Shown here: positions 1-7,429 of the stretch, piece by piece
How positions within the stretch are numbered: position 1 is the first letter of the stretch
Layout of the letters: every line of letters starts with the position of its first letter
Assembly (NCBI GenBank): GCA_964499445.1
Contig: CAZCLE010000008.1
Location: forward strand, 1-33,405
Length of the DNA stretch: 33,405 nucleotides
Source: GCA-2688105 sp964499445
GTDB lineage: Bacteria; Chloroflexota; Dehalococcoidia; Dehalococcoidales; GCA-2688105
Direction of reading: 5' to 3'
The notes under the pieces: model-generated
The model's database searches: none
Told to the model about the DNA's origin: nothing
Seen by the model: the letters and a program-made list of their open reading frames with translations, nothing else
Made by a program: the position numbers and the translations under genes

Positions 1-1
1 C

Positions 2-526
2 CCTGAGGCTCGGTGGCAGATAATGTCTGACAGCCGGGTCGGCGGCTTTGGCATTATTGGCGCTGTTTTACTGCTGCTGGTTAAATATGTTTCACTAAAT
101 AGTGTGCCCGAGACATTGCTGATGGCGACTCTGGTGATTATGCCGGTGGTAAGTCGCTGGGCAGTGGTTTATGCTATTTTCGCTTATCCCTATGCCAAGC
201 CATCAGGTTTAGGTAAGGTGCTTAAGCAGGAGACAGGTTGGCCGAGGTTTACCCTGGCTACAATCGTAACTCTAGGGGTAGCTATAGGTTTAGCCCGATG
301 GGCAAACATTACTTACTTTTATCTGGTGGGCTTAGTTATAATGGTAGGCGTCTGGGTTATAGTTATGGCTATGGCAGCTTACCTGAAACGCAAGTTTTCT
401 GGTCTTACTGGGGATACCTATGGGGCTATAAACGAGGTAGCCGAGGTCGGTGTTCTTATTCTTGTCCTGTTGCTGGCTCACAACCAGTGGTTGGGATTAG
501 CCTGGTTGGGAGGAATAGTTGTCTAA
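2..526 (+). CDS. cobS: Adenosylcobinamide-GDP ribazoletransferase, 3' part (5' end outside window)
   Basis: The reading frame is open from the left edge, so this is the C-terminal portion only; the ATG at 23 is internal, because the upstream codons (PEARWQI) continue the family sequence. CobS joins alpha-ribazole (or its phosphate) to adenosylcobinamide-GDP at the cytoplasmic membrane to close the lower loop of cobamides. The visible part shows the family's DSRVGxFG segment near the start, several hydrophobic stretches consistent with transmembrane helices, and the diagnostic LTGDTYGAINEVAEV motif close to the C-terminus. The last codons overlap the TTG start of the phosphatase gene by 8 bases, which suggests translational coupling in a cobamide-loop operon. 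Family assignment is secure; the missing N-terminus contains other conserved acidic residues that cannot be checked here. Confidence 0.93.
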   Translation, partial: PEARWQIMSDSRVGGFGIIGAVLLLLVKYVSLNSVPETLLMATLVIMPVVSRWAVVYAIFAYPYAKPSGLGKVLKQETGWPRFTLATIVTLGVAIGLARWANITYFYLVGLVIMVGVWVIVMAMAAYLKRKFSGLTGDTYGAINEVAEVGVLILVLLLAHNQWLGLAWLGGIVV

Positions 527-1124
527 GTTTTTACTGGTGAGACACGGTGAAACTGAGCTAAACAGTGCCGAGAGGTACTGGGGAAGTAACGATGTCAAGT
601 TGAGTGCCGCTGGACTCAGGCAGGCGGAGAAGTTGCGAGACCGCCTAGCTGCCGAAAAGATTGATGCTATTTATTCCAGCGACCTGAGTCGGGCTTCAGT
701 AACCGCCGAGACCATTGCCTCAGGGCGACAGTTGGAGGTGGTAACCTGTGCCGAGTTATGCGAGATTAACTTCGGTAAGCTTGAGGGTTTGACATTTAAA
801 GAGATAAGTCAGCTTTATCCAGAAGTGACTAAATTGTGGCTTAATTGGAGTCTCACGCTAAAGTTTCCCGGCGGCGAAAGCGTTGACGAGCTTAATACCC
901 GGGTGAGTAAATTCCTGGGCAAGCTGAAGAAACATGCTTGGAAGGAAACGATACTTATCGTAGCTCATAGCGCACCGCTGCGGCTACTGGTGTGCCATTT
1001 ATTGGGGATAGAGCTACAGCATTGGCGGCAGTTTCGTCTTGATTTGGCTTCACTTAGTATCCTGGATACCTATCCTCAGGGAGCCATACTGAGCCGGTTA
1101 AACGATGTTTCTCATTTGGCATAG
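519..1124 (+). CDS. cobC: Histidine phosphatase family protein, probable alpha-ribazole phosphatase
   Basis: A 201-residue phosphoglycerate-mutase-like phosphatase. The N-terminal LLVRHGETELN motif (catalytic His9 within RHGE) and the later VAHSAPLRLL segment carry the two histidines of the family active site. In cobamide synthesis CobC removes the phosphate from alpha-ribazole-5'-phosphate (or from the cobalamin-phosphate product). Substrate cannot be read from sequence alone; the assignment rests on its position directly after cobS and upstream of a B12-salvage-type ATPase and cobU. The start is TTG, chosen because a good Shine-Dalgarno (GGGAGGA, 508-514) lies just upstream and the resulting N-terminus begins right at the family's first beta strand. 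It overlaps the end of cobS. Confidence 0.82.
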   Translation: MSKFLLVRHGETELNSAERYWGSNDVKLSAAGLRQAEKLRDRLAAEKIDAIYSSDLSRASVTAETIASGRQLEVVTCAELCEINFGKLEGLTFKEISQLYPEVTKLWLNWSLTLKFPGGESVDELNTRVSKFLGKLKKHAWKETILIVAHSAPLRLLVCHLLGIELQHWRQFRLDLASLSILDTYPQGAILSRLNDVSHLA

Positions 1125-1133
1125 GGGGTTGTT

Positions 1134-1811
1134 ATGCATCAGGTTTTTGTCTCGTGGAGTGGGGGGAAGGATTGTTGTTTTGCCTGTTACCGGGCGCAAA
1201 TCAGTGGACTAAAGGTTCGTTATCTAGCCAATATGGTAACTGAGGATGGCAAGCGGTCACGGTCTCATGGGCTGTCATCTGAGTTACTACAGGTGCAGTC
1301 GCAAGCTATCGGGATTCCACTGGTTCAGCGGCGGACTACCAGGGATAACTATGAAGCTGAATTTATCAGTATGCTCCGCGCCTTCAGGCAGGAGGGGGTT
1401 GATGGCGGCGTCTTTGGTGATATTGACTTCAATGAACACCGGGAGTGGATTGATAGGGTATGCCATGAAGTAGATATCATTCCCCATTTACCCTTATGGG
1501 GAGAGAACCAGGATAAAATAATGAGAGACTTTATAGACCTGGGGTTTGAGGCGGTCGTAGTTGCGGCTAAGGCCGACCTCTTTGGTGAGGAGATATTGGG
1601 GCGTACAGTAGACCTGGATTTCATCAAGCATTTGGAGGAACTGAAGGAGACCAAGGAAATTACGCCCTGTGGTGAAGCTGGTGAGTATCATACTCTGGTT
1701 ATTGATGGTCCTCTATTTAGCCAGCGGCTCGAAATCCTGGAGACCAATAAGGTATTGAGAGAGGGGCGCTGGTTTTTAGATATTTTGAATAGCGAACTAA
1801 AGTCTAAGTGA
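1134..1811 (+). CDS. DUF71/COG2102 (Dph6-like) ATP-pyrophosphatase, predicted B12 salvage role
   Basis: A 225-residue protein of the diphthine-ammonia ligase (Dph6) superfamily. The N-terminus carries the PP-loop ATP-binding motif SGGKDC (residues 9-14), and near residue 180 the family hallmark GEAGEYHT is present. Archaeal and eukaryotic members amidate diphthine on elongation factor 2, but bacteria do not make diphthamide. Published comparative genomics of DUF71 predicted that a bacterial and archaeal subgroup works in B12 salvage, probably in an ATP-dependent amidation or amide-handling step. The location here, 9 bases after the CobC-like phosphatase and upstream of cobU, fits that prediction. 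The ATG start at 1134 follows a G-rich ribosome-binding stretch. The exact reaction is unknown. Confidence 0.82.
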   Translation: MHQVFVSWSGGKDCCFACYRAQISGLKVRYLANMVTEDGKRSRSHGLSSELLQVQSQAIGIPLVQRRTTRDNYEAEFISMLRAFRQEGVDGGVFGDIDFNEHREWIDRVCHEVDIIPHLPLWGENQDKIMRDFIDLGFEAVVVAAKADLFGEEILGRTVDLDFIKHLEELKETKEITPCGEAGEYHTLVIDGPLFSQRLEILETNKVLREGRWFLDILNSELKSK

Positions 1812-1852
1812 TAACCAGGGAGAGTTTTAAAGGGGCGAAGCGAAGCTCAACC

Positions 1853-1984
1853 GATGACTAGGGGGAATTTTAGAGGGGCGTAGCCCCTCTCATATAACCC
1901 ATTCCCCCTCTCCTTTAAAGGAGAGGGGGATAAAATTGGGGCCCCCGAAAATCTTGATTTTTGGGGTAAATTAAGGGGGTGAGG
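1853..1984. repeat. Intergenic multi-hairpin palindromic repeat (MITE/REP-like)
   Basis: The 177-base gap between the DUF71 gene and cobU consists largely of stacked inverted repeats. There is an 8-bp perfect stem (AGAGGGGC at 1872-1879 with GCCCCTCT at 1883-1890, 3-base loop). There is a perfect 26-base palindrome at 1904-1929 centred on TTTAAA. There is also an 11-bp stem with one G-T pair at 1943-1953/1956-1966 (CCCCGAAAATC and its partner). This C-rich/G-rich layout resembles dispersed non-coding intergenic repeats of many bacterial genomes. The right end (AAGGGGGTGAGG, 1973-1984) abuts cobU and would act as its Shine-Dalgarno sequence. A transcription-terminator role for the hairpins is possible, but no U-run follows them. 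Confidence 0.65.
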
Positions 1985-1988
1985 TTCA

Positions 1989-2537
1989 ATAAATATTCTA
2001 ATAACTGGCGGTGCTCGCAGTGGCAAAAGTCGTTTTGCCCAGGAGCTTGCCCTAAAGTCAGGCAAGCCGGTGCTCTTTGTGGCTACAGCCGAGGCTGGTG
2101 ATGAAGAGATGCGGCGTCGCATTAAGGAGCACCAGAAGAACAGACCGTCAGACTGGAGCACTCTTGAGGTTACCACCCATATCGGCAGCCGGATTTCTCA
2201 GCAAATCGGCCGGACTCAGGTGGTGATTGTGGATTGCATTACTCTCCTGGTTAATAACATTTTTGGCCCGCACAGCGAGCAGACCAGCCCGCCGCTTGAT
2301 GTCTCTCTTCTTGAGCAAAAGCTTACTGCTGAAATAAGTGAGCTAATAGAGTGCATGAGTCAAACTGATGCCAGCTTCATTATGGTTACCAATGAGGTGG
2401 GCATGGGTCTGGTGCCAGCTAACCAGTTGGGCCGGTTGTATCGTGATTTGCTGGGTAAGGCGAACCAGATGCTGGCCCAGGCGGCTGATGAGGTTTACCT
2501 GATGGTTGCCGGCATACCGGTGCTGATAAAGCCCTAA
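1989..2537 (+). CDS. cobU: Adenosylcobinamide kinase / adenosylcobinamide-phosphate guanylyltransferase
   Basis: CobU phosphorylates adenosylcobinamide and then transfers GMP from GTP, making the AdoCbi-GDP that CobS uses. The frame encodes the P-loop GGARSGKS (2007-2030), the FVATAEAGDEEM segment, R-x-x-HQKNRP, the VDCITLLVNN strand and the family's VTNEVGMGLVP motif. The length (about 182 residues) is normal. The start is uncertain and odd. The frame is closed by TGA at 1980-1982, and no ATG, GTG or TTG occurs before the P-loop; the first ordinary start is GTG at 2070, which would delete the P-loop. I place the start at ATA 1989 (ATT at 1995 is the alternative), both behind a G-rich Shine-Dalgarno contributed by the adjoining repeat. 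The stop overlaps that of the convergent aminotransferase gene. Confidence 0.88.
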   Translation: MNILITGGARSGKSRFAQELALKSGKPVLFVATAEAGDEEMRRRIKEHQKNRPSDWSTLEVTTHIGSRISQQIGRTQVVIVDCITLLVNNIFGPHSEQTSPPLDVSLLEQKLTAEISELIECMSQTDASFIMVTNEVGMGLVPANQLGRLYRDLLGKANQMLAQAADEVYLMVAGIPVLIKP

Positions 2538-3673
2538 GCCACCGGTCGGCTACGCTCCCGGGAACAGTAATTGCTGATAACGGACACTACTTCCTCTACC
2601 TGTCCCTGGCTTAATTCCGGGTACATAGGCAGGGAGAGAACCTGTTCCTGAGCCAGTTCGCTCTGGGGGAAATCGCCCGACTTATAGCCCAGAGATTTAT
2701 ATACTTCCTGGAGGTGAAGACTTAACGGATAATAGACTGTTGTCTGGATACCGTTGGCTTCCAGGTGTTTTTGCAGTTCATCTCGGTTCAGGCGGGAATC
2801 TTTCAGGCGGATGGTATAGTAGTTAACGGAAGGTTTATTATCCCCTTCAACATAGGGGGGTTCAATGCCGTCTATCTGGCTTAATAGCCGGGTATAGAGC
2901 GAGGCTCGGCGGCGGCGAAGCTCATTCCACTTATCAAGGTGCTTTAGCTTGACGCTAAGTATCGCCGCCTGTATGGTATCAAGTCGGCTGTTGACACCGG
3001 GCAGAAGGTGATAGTAGCTGGTTTTGGAGCCGTGTTTACGGAGCATATCTACCGCTTCAGAAATCTGGGTGTCGTTGGTAACCACCATGCCGCCGTCGCC
3101 ATAGGCACCAAGATTCTTGGCCGGGAAGAAGCTGAGGCAGCCGGCGTCACCTATTGAGCCCACCTTTTTCCCCTGGTATTCCGCCCCCAGAGCCTGGGCA
3201 CAATCCTCAATTGTTATAAGATTATACTTTTTGCCTATCTCAAGAATTGGCTCCATGTCTGCCGGCTGACCGTAGAGGTGGATGGGGATTATCGCCCTGG
3301 TTTGGGGAGTAATTTTGGGTTCAATTTGTTCTGGGTTCAGGTTGTAAGTTCTGGGGTCAATATCGACAAATACCGGGGTGGCATTACACTGGGTAATGGC
3401 TTCAGCGGTGGCAATGAAGGTAAAGGGGGTAGTGATTACCTCATCACCGGGTTTAATCCCGCCGGCAAGCAGGGCAAGGTGAAGGGCATCGGTGCCGGAG
3501 GCGACTCCTATGGCAAACCTGGTGCCGCAGTAAGCCGCCATCTCTGCTTCAAAAGCTCTGACCTCGGGACCAAGGATAAACTGTCCCTGCTGCACCACCC
3601 TCTGAATAGCGGCGTCAATTTCGTCTTTGATTGAGTGGTATTGAGTCTTGAGGTCGGTTAGTGGGATTGGCAT
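2534..3673 (-). CDS. wbpE: DegT/DnrJ/EryC1/StrS aminotransferase, WbpE-like
   Basis: A 379-residue PLP-dependent sugar aminotransferase. Seen: the N-terminal PLTDLKTQY start typical of the family, GVASGTDALHLAL, the PIHLYGQPADM stretch, EDCAQALGAEYQGKKVG, and SFFPAKNLGAYGDGG with the Schiff-base lysine at about residue 186. In the characterised Wbp pathway, WbpE puts an amino group from glutamate on C3 of the UDP-3-keto-GlcNAc uronate. That specific role is inferred from the two genes upstream (WbpB-WbpD fusion and WbpA), since the family covers many 3- and 4-keto sugars. The ATG directly abuts the stop codon of the fusion gene, with an AGGA ribosome-binding site inside that gene, so the two are probably co-translated. 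It is the last gene of the leftward operon. Confidence 0.85.
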   Translation of the reverse strand: MPIPLTDLKTQYHSIKDEIDAAIQRVVQQGQFILGPEVRAFEAEMAAYCGTRFAIGVASGTDALHLALLAGGIKPGDEVITTPFTFIATAEAITQCNATPVFVDIDPRTYNLNPEQIEPKITPQTRAIIPIHLYGQPADMEPILEIGKKYNLITIEDCAQALGAEYQGKKVGSIGDAGCLSFFPAKNLGAYGDGGMVVTNDTQISEAVDMLRKHGSKTSYYHLLPGVNSRLDTIQAAILSVKLKHLDKWNELRRRRASLYTRLLSQIDGIEPPYVEGDNKPSVNYYTIRLKDSRLNRDELQKHLEANGIQTTVYYPLSLHLQEVYKSLGYKSGDFPQSELAQEQVLSLPMYPELSQGQVEEVVSVISNYCSRERSRPVA

Positions 3674-5245
3674 TTATTTTTTTCCTGTCGGGATGACCTG
3701 TTTCCGCCCTTTTTGCTTATAGGTGCTGCCACACTCGGAGCATTTCGCCTGCTTATTCTGGTCAAAGTTCAGCTTTGCCCCGCACTGGCAGACCCAGCCG
3801 TTTATTCGGGCCGGATTGCCGTAGGCGAGGGCATAATCGGGTATGTCCTTGGTAACCACCGAGCCAGCGCCAACGAGGGTATACCTGCCTATGGTGTTGC
3901 CGCAGATAATGGTAGCGTTAGCCCCGATAGTGGCTCCCTTTTTGACCAGAGTGGGGGTAAACTTACCCCTTTGGGATAGGTGGCTGCGGGGGTTCTTGAC
4001 ATTGGTGAAGACACAGGCGGGACCACAGAAGACATCGTCTTCCAGGGTAACCCCGTCAAAGACGGAGACATTGTTCTCCAGTTTAACATTATTGCCGATA
4101 TTTACATTCTCGCCGACAAACACATTTTGCCCTATAGTGCAGTTCTTACCGATAGTAGTGTGGGGCATGATATGAGAAAAGTGCCAGATTTTAGTGCCAT
4201 CATCAATGTTAGATGGTTCTTCGACTAGGCTGGAGGGGTGGACAAAGTAGCTGTTGCCACTGATTAGGGTAGTGTTCCGTCCCTGTCCCTGGAGTGACCT
4301 CTGGCAGGCATCGAGAACCTGCAAGACCTTTAGCCCGCTACTACCATCCGTTCTGGGTCTGAGGCGTGATGCTAGGCAATCAAGGAAGTGCTGGCACTCC
4401 AGCTTCAGTGGCTCAGTCATGGTAAATTCAATCGGGGTAGCTTCTTGCTGCTGAGGTACTGGCACCCCGTTAACCCATTCTATCTGGTAATCGTAGAGCT
4501 GGAGCTTGTTTTTCGGGGCTACATCGTCAAATACTGCCATCTTCTGCTCACCGACCACGACCAGCTTCTGCTCCTTGTAGGGGTGGAGCCAGTTGACGAA
4601 GATATGGGCTTTAACCCCGCTGGCGAAGCTCATAGTGGTAACGGTAACATCGGCTATATCCCGGTGGAGGTAATTGCCACCATGGGCGGAGACCTCTTGA
4701 GGCATTTCATTGAGTAGCAGCAGGATGACCGATATGTCATGGGGGGCGAAGCTCCACAGGATATTTTCTTCGGTTCTGAACTTGCCCAGGTTAAGCCGGC
4801 TGGAGTAGATATAGTTGAGCTTACCCAGCTCACCGCTATCTACCAGTTGTTTAAGTTTAACCACTCCCGGGTGATACTCCAGCACATGACCAACCATAAG
4901 AATTTTATTTTTTTCTTCAGCTAACTTGACTAGCTCCTCCCCTTCTGCAACGGTAAGGGATAGCGGCTTTTCCACGAAGACATCCTTATCGGCGAGCAGG
5001 GCGTGTTTAGCTATTGCGTGGTGGAGTGCTGCCGAGGTAGATATGACGACACCTTTTATTTCTTTGTTGGCTAGCACCTGCTTAAAATCCGTTTCCCGGT
5101 TGGCATCCGGGTAGAGGTTTTCAAACTGACTCAGAATTTCCGGGGAGCTATCGCAGATGGTGTGCAGGGCGCCAAGCTCGGCGAAATTGCGAACCAGGTT
5201 TTTGCCCCAATGACCGCAGCCGATAACAGCTATGTTCTTATCCAT
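3674..5245 (-). CDS. WbpB-WbpD fusion: sugar-nucleotide 3-oxidoreductase plus N-acetyltransferase with zinc ribbon
   Basis: A 523-residue protein with three parts. Residues 1 to about 325 are a Gfo/Idh/MocA oxidoreductase: Rossmann GCGHWG (residues 9-14) and the family EKP motif (92-94). Residues about 333-480 are a left-handed beta-helix acyltransferase with hexapeptide repeats (IGKNCTIGQNVFVGENVNIG) and the AYGNPARINGWV ending typical of WbpD-type enzymes. Residues 486-505 hold CxC and CxxC pairs (C486, C488, C502, C505), a likely zinc ribbon. In Pseudomonas WbpB oxidises C3 of UDP-GlcNAcA and WbpD acetylates the amino group added by WbpE; here both flank the WbpE step in one chain. It starts 6 bases after wbpA. 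Domain calls are firm; the exact substrate is inferred from the operon. Confidence 0.86.
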   Translation of the reverse strand: MDKNIAVIGCGHWGKNLVRNFAELGALHTICDSSPEILSQFENLYPDANRETDFKQVLANKEIKGVVISTSAALHHAIAKHALLADKDVFVEKPLSLTVAEGEELVKLAEEKNKILMVGHVLEYHPGVVKLKQLVDSGELGKLNYIYSSRLNLGKFRTEENILWSFAPHDISVILLLLNEMPQEVSAHGGNYLHRDIADVTVTTMSFASGVKAHIFVNWLHPYKEQKLVVVGEQKMAVFDDVAPKNKLQLYDYQIEWVNGVPVPQQQEATPIEFTMTEPLKLECQHFLDCLASRLRPRTDGSSGLKVLQVLDACQRSLQGQGRNTTLISGNSYFVHPSSLVEEPSNIDDGTKIWHFSHIMPHTTIGKNCTIGQNVFVGENVNIGNNVKLENNVSVFDGVTLEDDVFCGPACVFTNVKNPRSHLSQRGKFTPTLVKKGATIGANATIICGNTIGRYTLVGAGSVVTKDIPDYALAYGNPARINGWVCQCGAKLNFDQNKQAKCSECGSTYKQKGRKQVIPTGKK

Positions 5246-5251
5246 TTACCC

Positions 5252-6547
5252 TCACAGTCTGATAATGTTGTTGTTTTTGAGCTTCTTGGTAGCTCCTCTG
5301 GCATCAAATATTAAGCTGGCTTTATCGGCTATGTACTGGTAGTCATAGTGGCTGTGGTCGGTGGCTATCACCACGCAGTCGGCTTCGGACAGGCATTCTT
5401 CGGTAAGTTCCACCGAGGTCAGGGTGTCATCAGAAATCTGGATTTTGGCTATGTAGGGGTCATTATAGCTTACCTTGGCTTCTTTTTCACGAAAAAGCCG
5501 GATTAGTTTGAGGGAAGGAGATTCCCTAATGTCTTCCACATCTTTCTTGTAGGTCACCCCCAGCACCAGCACTCTGGCACCATTCAAGCTTTTGCCGTTG
5601 GTGTTTAGGGCTTCCGTAATGCGAGAGGTAACATAATAGGGCATCCGCTCATTAATCTCAGCCGCCAGTTCTATAAACCTGGTATGGAAATCGTAGTCCC
5701 TGGCTTTGCTGGCTAGATAATAGGGGTCAAGCGGTATGCAGTGTCCACCTATTCCGGGTCCGGGATAGAAAGGCATATAGCCGAAGGGCTTGGAAGCGGC
5801 GGCGTCGATTATTTCCCAGACGCTGATGCCCATCTTCTCACAGAGCTGGCTTAACTCGTTGACCAGGGCGATGTTCACGTTGCGAAACACATTCTCAAAT
5901 ACCTTGGTCATCTCAGCGACCTCAGGACATGAGACCGGAACTACCACCTCAGCTACCTGGCGGTAGAGAAGCTCGGCTAGTCTGGTGGATTGTGGCTCTA
6001 TTCCGCCGACTATTTTGGGGGTGTTCCTGATACTGTATTTTTTATTCCCCGGGTCAATCCTTTCTGGAGAGTAGGCGAGGTAAAAATCCTGACCTGTCTT
6101 CAGCCCCGAGCGCTCCAGAATGGGCAGCACGACCTCTCTGGTGGTGCCGGGGTAGGTGGTGCTTTCCAGAATTACCAGTTGCCCCGGCTGGAGACATCTG
6201 GATATTTCTTCGGATTCCTGGGTAACATAGGATAGGTCTGGCTCCTTGGTTCTGGTTAGGGGGGTGGGCACGCAGATACATATGGCATCTACTTCCCTGA
6301 GCCGGCTTTGAGCTGTGGTTGCCTCAAGGAGGTTATCGGCTATTGCCGCTGAAAGGCTATCGCTGGCTATGTTGGCGATATAAGATTGTCCTTTATTGAC
6401 TGAGTCCACCCTCTTCGGCTGGATATCAAATCCCAGGACTTTCAAACCTGCCTGGGAGAAGGCAATGGCTAGAGGCAGTCCCACATAGCCCAGGCCGACA
6501 ATGCCAACGATGGCAGTTTTATTCTTTAGCTTTTGCTCTAAGTCCAC
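5252..6547 (-). CDS. wbpA: UDP-N-acetylglucosamine 6-dehydrogenase (WbpA-like nucleotide-sugar dehydrogenase)
   Basis: A 431-residue UDP-glucose/GDP-mannose dehydrogenase family enzyme, NAD-dependent, oxidising the C6 alcohol of a UDP-sugar to the carboxylate. Seen: Rossmann motif GLGYVGLPLA (residues 18-27), ICVPTPL, ESTTYPGTT, the AEMTKVFENVFRNVNIALVNEL helix, and the active-site segment GIGGHCIPLDPYYL with catalytic Cys270. The C-terminal domain contains GVTYKKDVEDIRESP. Substrate as UDP-GlcNAc is inferred from the adjoining WbpB/D/E-type genes; a UDP-ManNAc dehydrogenase (WecC-like) is the main alternative. The start is GTG (complement of 6545-6547) with GGAG ten bases upstream. A 66-base gap without a clear promoter separates it from the MTH1187-type gene, so it may be read through from the thioredoxin promoter. 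Confidence 0.88.
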   Translation of the reverse strand: MDLEQKLKNKTAIVGIVGLGYVGLPLAIAFSQAGLKVLGFDIQPKRVDSVNKGQSYIANIASDSLSAAIADNLLEATTAQSRLREVDAICICVPTPLTRTKEPDLSYVTQESEEISRCLQPGQLVILESTTYPGTTREVVLPILERSGLKTGQDFYLAYSPERIDPGNKKYSIRNTPKIVGGIEPQSTRLAELLYRQVAEVVVPVSCPEVAEMTKVFENVFRNVNIALVNELSQLCEKMGISVWEIIDAAASKPFGYMPFYPGPGIGGHCIPLDPYYLASKARDYDFHTRFIELAAEINERMPYYVTSRITEALNTNGKSLNGARVLVLGVTYKKDVEDIRESPSLKLIRLFREKEAKVSYNDPYIAKIQISDDTLTSVELTEECLSEADCVVIATDHSHYDYQYIADKASLIFDARGATKKLKNNNIIRL

Positions 6548-6613
6548 AAGCTGTTGTCTCCGCTTAATCCCGGCAGCTTTCGAGCCTCGCTTATCTTTCG
6601 AAACCAGCCGTAT

Positions 6614-6919
6614 CTAACTCTCCAACTTCTTTAGCAATGATTCTATCTTGCCCCTCATGCTTAAAGGTTTGTCCCGCCGGTCGTCAATTTTGATGGTGGT
6701 TACCACTCTCATAATCCCGTCACCGAAAGCGGCTTCGTGCATGTTCCTTACTATTCTCAGGATGTCCCCCAAATCGCCTTCTATGATTGTCCCCATTGAA
6801 GTTAACTCATACTTTATATTTTTCTCGTCTCGCAAGGCTCTGAAGGCACGGGCAAGGTATTTACTAACCGAAGGGGTCTTTGTCCCTAATGGGATAATGC
6901 TTACCTCAGCTATTGCCAT
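6614..6919 (-). CDS. MTH1187 family thiamine-binding protein
   Basis: A 101-residue small protein of the MTH1187/YkoF-like family (former DUF77). The sequence follows the family from end to end: an N-terminal MAIAEVSIIPLGT strand, SVSKYLARAFRAL helix, YELTSMGTIIEGDLGDIL, and a C-terminal DRRDKPLSMRGKIESLL with the basic helix typical of the group. Members adopt a ferredoxin-like fold and some bind thiamine; their cellular job is not settled. It lies 41 bases after the thioredoxin gene on the same strand. Nothing in the neighbourhood concerns thiamine, so a link to the sugar genes downstream is only positional. Confidence 0.85.
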   Translation of the reverse strand: MAIAEVSIIPLGTKTPSVSKYLARAFRALRDEKNIKYELTSMGTIIEGDLGDILRIVRNMHEAAFGDGIMRVVTTIKIDDRRDKPLSMRGKIESLLKKLES

Positions 6920-6960
6920 TCTGGTTATGGTCTCCTAATTTCCTCTATATTGATGGCGGG

Positions 6961-7278
6961 CTAGAGAAGCCCCTCAATTTTGGGTTGGAGGGCTTGTTCG
7001 GGCACGGCGCCGATAACCGTATCCGCTACCTTCCCACCCTTAAAAAACAGTAGCGTCGGTATAGACATAATCTGGTATTTGGCAGCGGTTTGTGGATTCT
7101 CATCTACGTTCAATCGGCAAAACTTGAACCTGCCGTTATACTTTTCCGCCAGTTTCTCAACGACGGGGGCAACCATAAGGCAGGGACGGCACCAGGGTGC
7201 CCATAAGTCCAGTAATACTGGCAGGTCTGACTTTATGACCTCCTCTTCGAAGGTCTGGTCGCTAACATCAATTACCAT
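6961..7278 (-). CDS. trxA: Thioredoxin with a CRPC active site
   Basis: A 105-residue stand-alone cytoplasmic thioredoxin without a signal peptide. Seen: WAPWCRPC with redox cysteines C30 and C33, the buried-acid strand VLLDLWAPW, NVDENPQTAAKYQI, and the cis-proline loop SIPTLLFF (P74). The usual active site is CGPC; here the first inter-cysteine residue is arginine, which could alter redox potential or partner choice. An additional cysteine occurs at position 54. ATG start with a good AAGGAG Shine-Dalgarno. It is the first gene of the leftward transcription unit and is driven by a promoter in the shared divergent region with the GlmM-like gene. Confidence 0.93.
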   Translation of the reverse strand: MVIDVSDQTFEEEVIKSDLPVLLDLWAPWCRPCLMVAPVVEKLAEKYNGRFKFCRLNVDENPQTAAKYQIMSIPTLLFFKGGKVADTVIGAVPEQALQPKIEGLL

Positions 7279-7316
7279 TACGCTCGTCTCCTTCTAAATT
7301 TTAAATTATTGCCTCT

Positions 7317-7345
7317 ATGGTAACGCCGAGACTCTCAGGTGTCAA
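7317..7345 (-). promoter_or_regulatory. Sigma-70-type promoter for trxA
   Basis: On the minus strand a perfect -35 TTGACA (complement of 7340-7345) is followed after 17 bases by TACCAT (complement of 7317-7322), a four-of-six -10 match. Predicted transcription start is near 7310, about 30 bases upstream of the trxA ATG, leaving room for its AAGGAG ribosome-binding site. Confidence 0.55.
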
Positions 7346-7391
7346 GGAGGTGTATTTTCCCAAGGTAAATCTGGGCTTCACCACCGGTTAA

Positions 7392-7420
7392 TTGACATCT
7401 AGATTTATGGTGGTTAGAAT
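7392..7420 (+). promoter_or_regulatory. Sigma-70-type promoter for the glmM-like operon
   Basis: A perfect -35 TTGACA at 7392-7397, a 17-base spacer and TAGAAT at 7415-7420. The ATG of the mutase gene is at 7430, so transcription from this promoter would start only a few bases before the start codon, giving a leaderless or nearly leaderless message even though GGAG lies at 7422-7425. Confidence 0.6.
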
Positions 7421-7429
7421 TGGAGCAAT

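Noticed and set aside
238..540. 100-codon plus-strand frame overlapping cobS.
   Set aside because: It is out of frame with cobS motifs, low-complexity (Tyr/Gly/Ser-rich) and lacks a ribosome-binding site.
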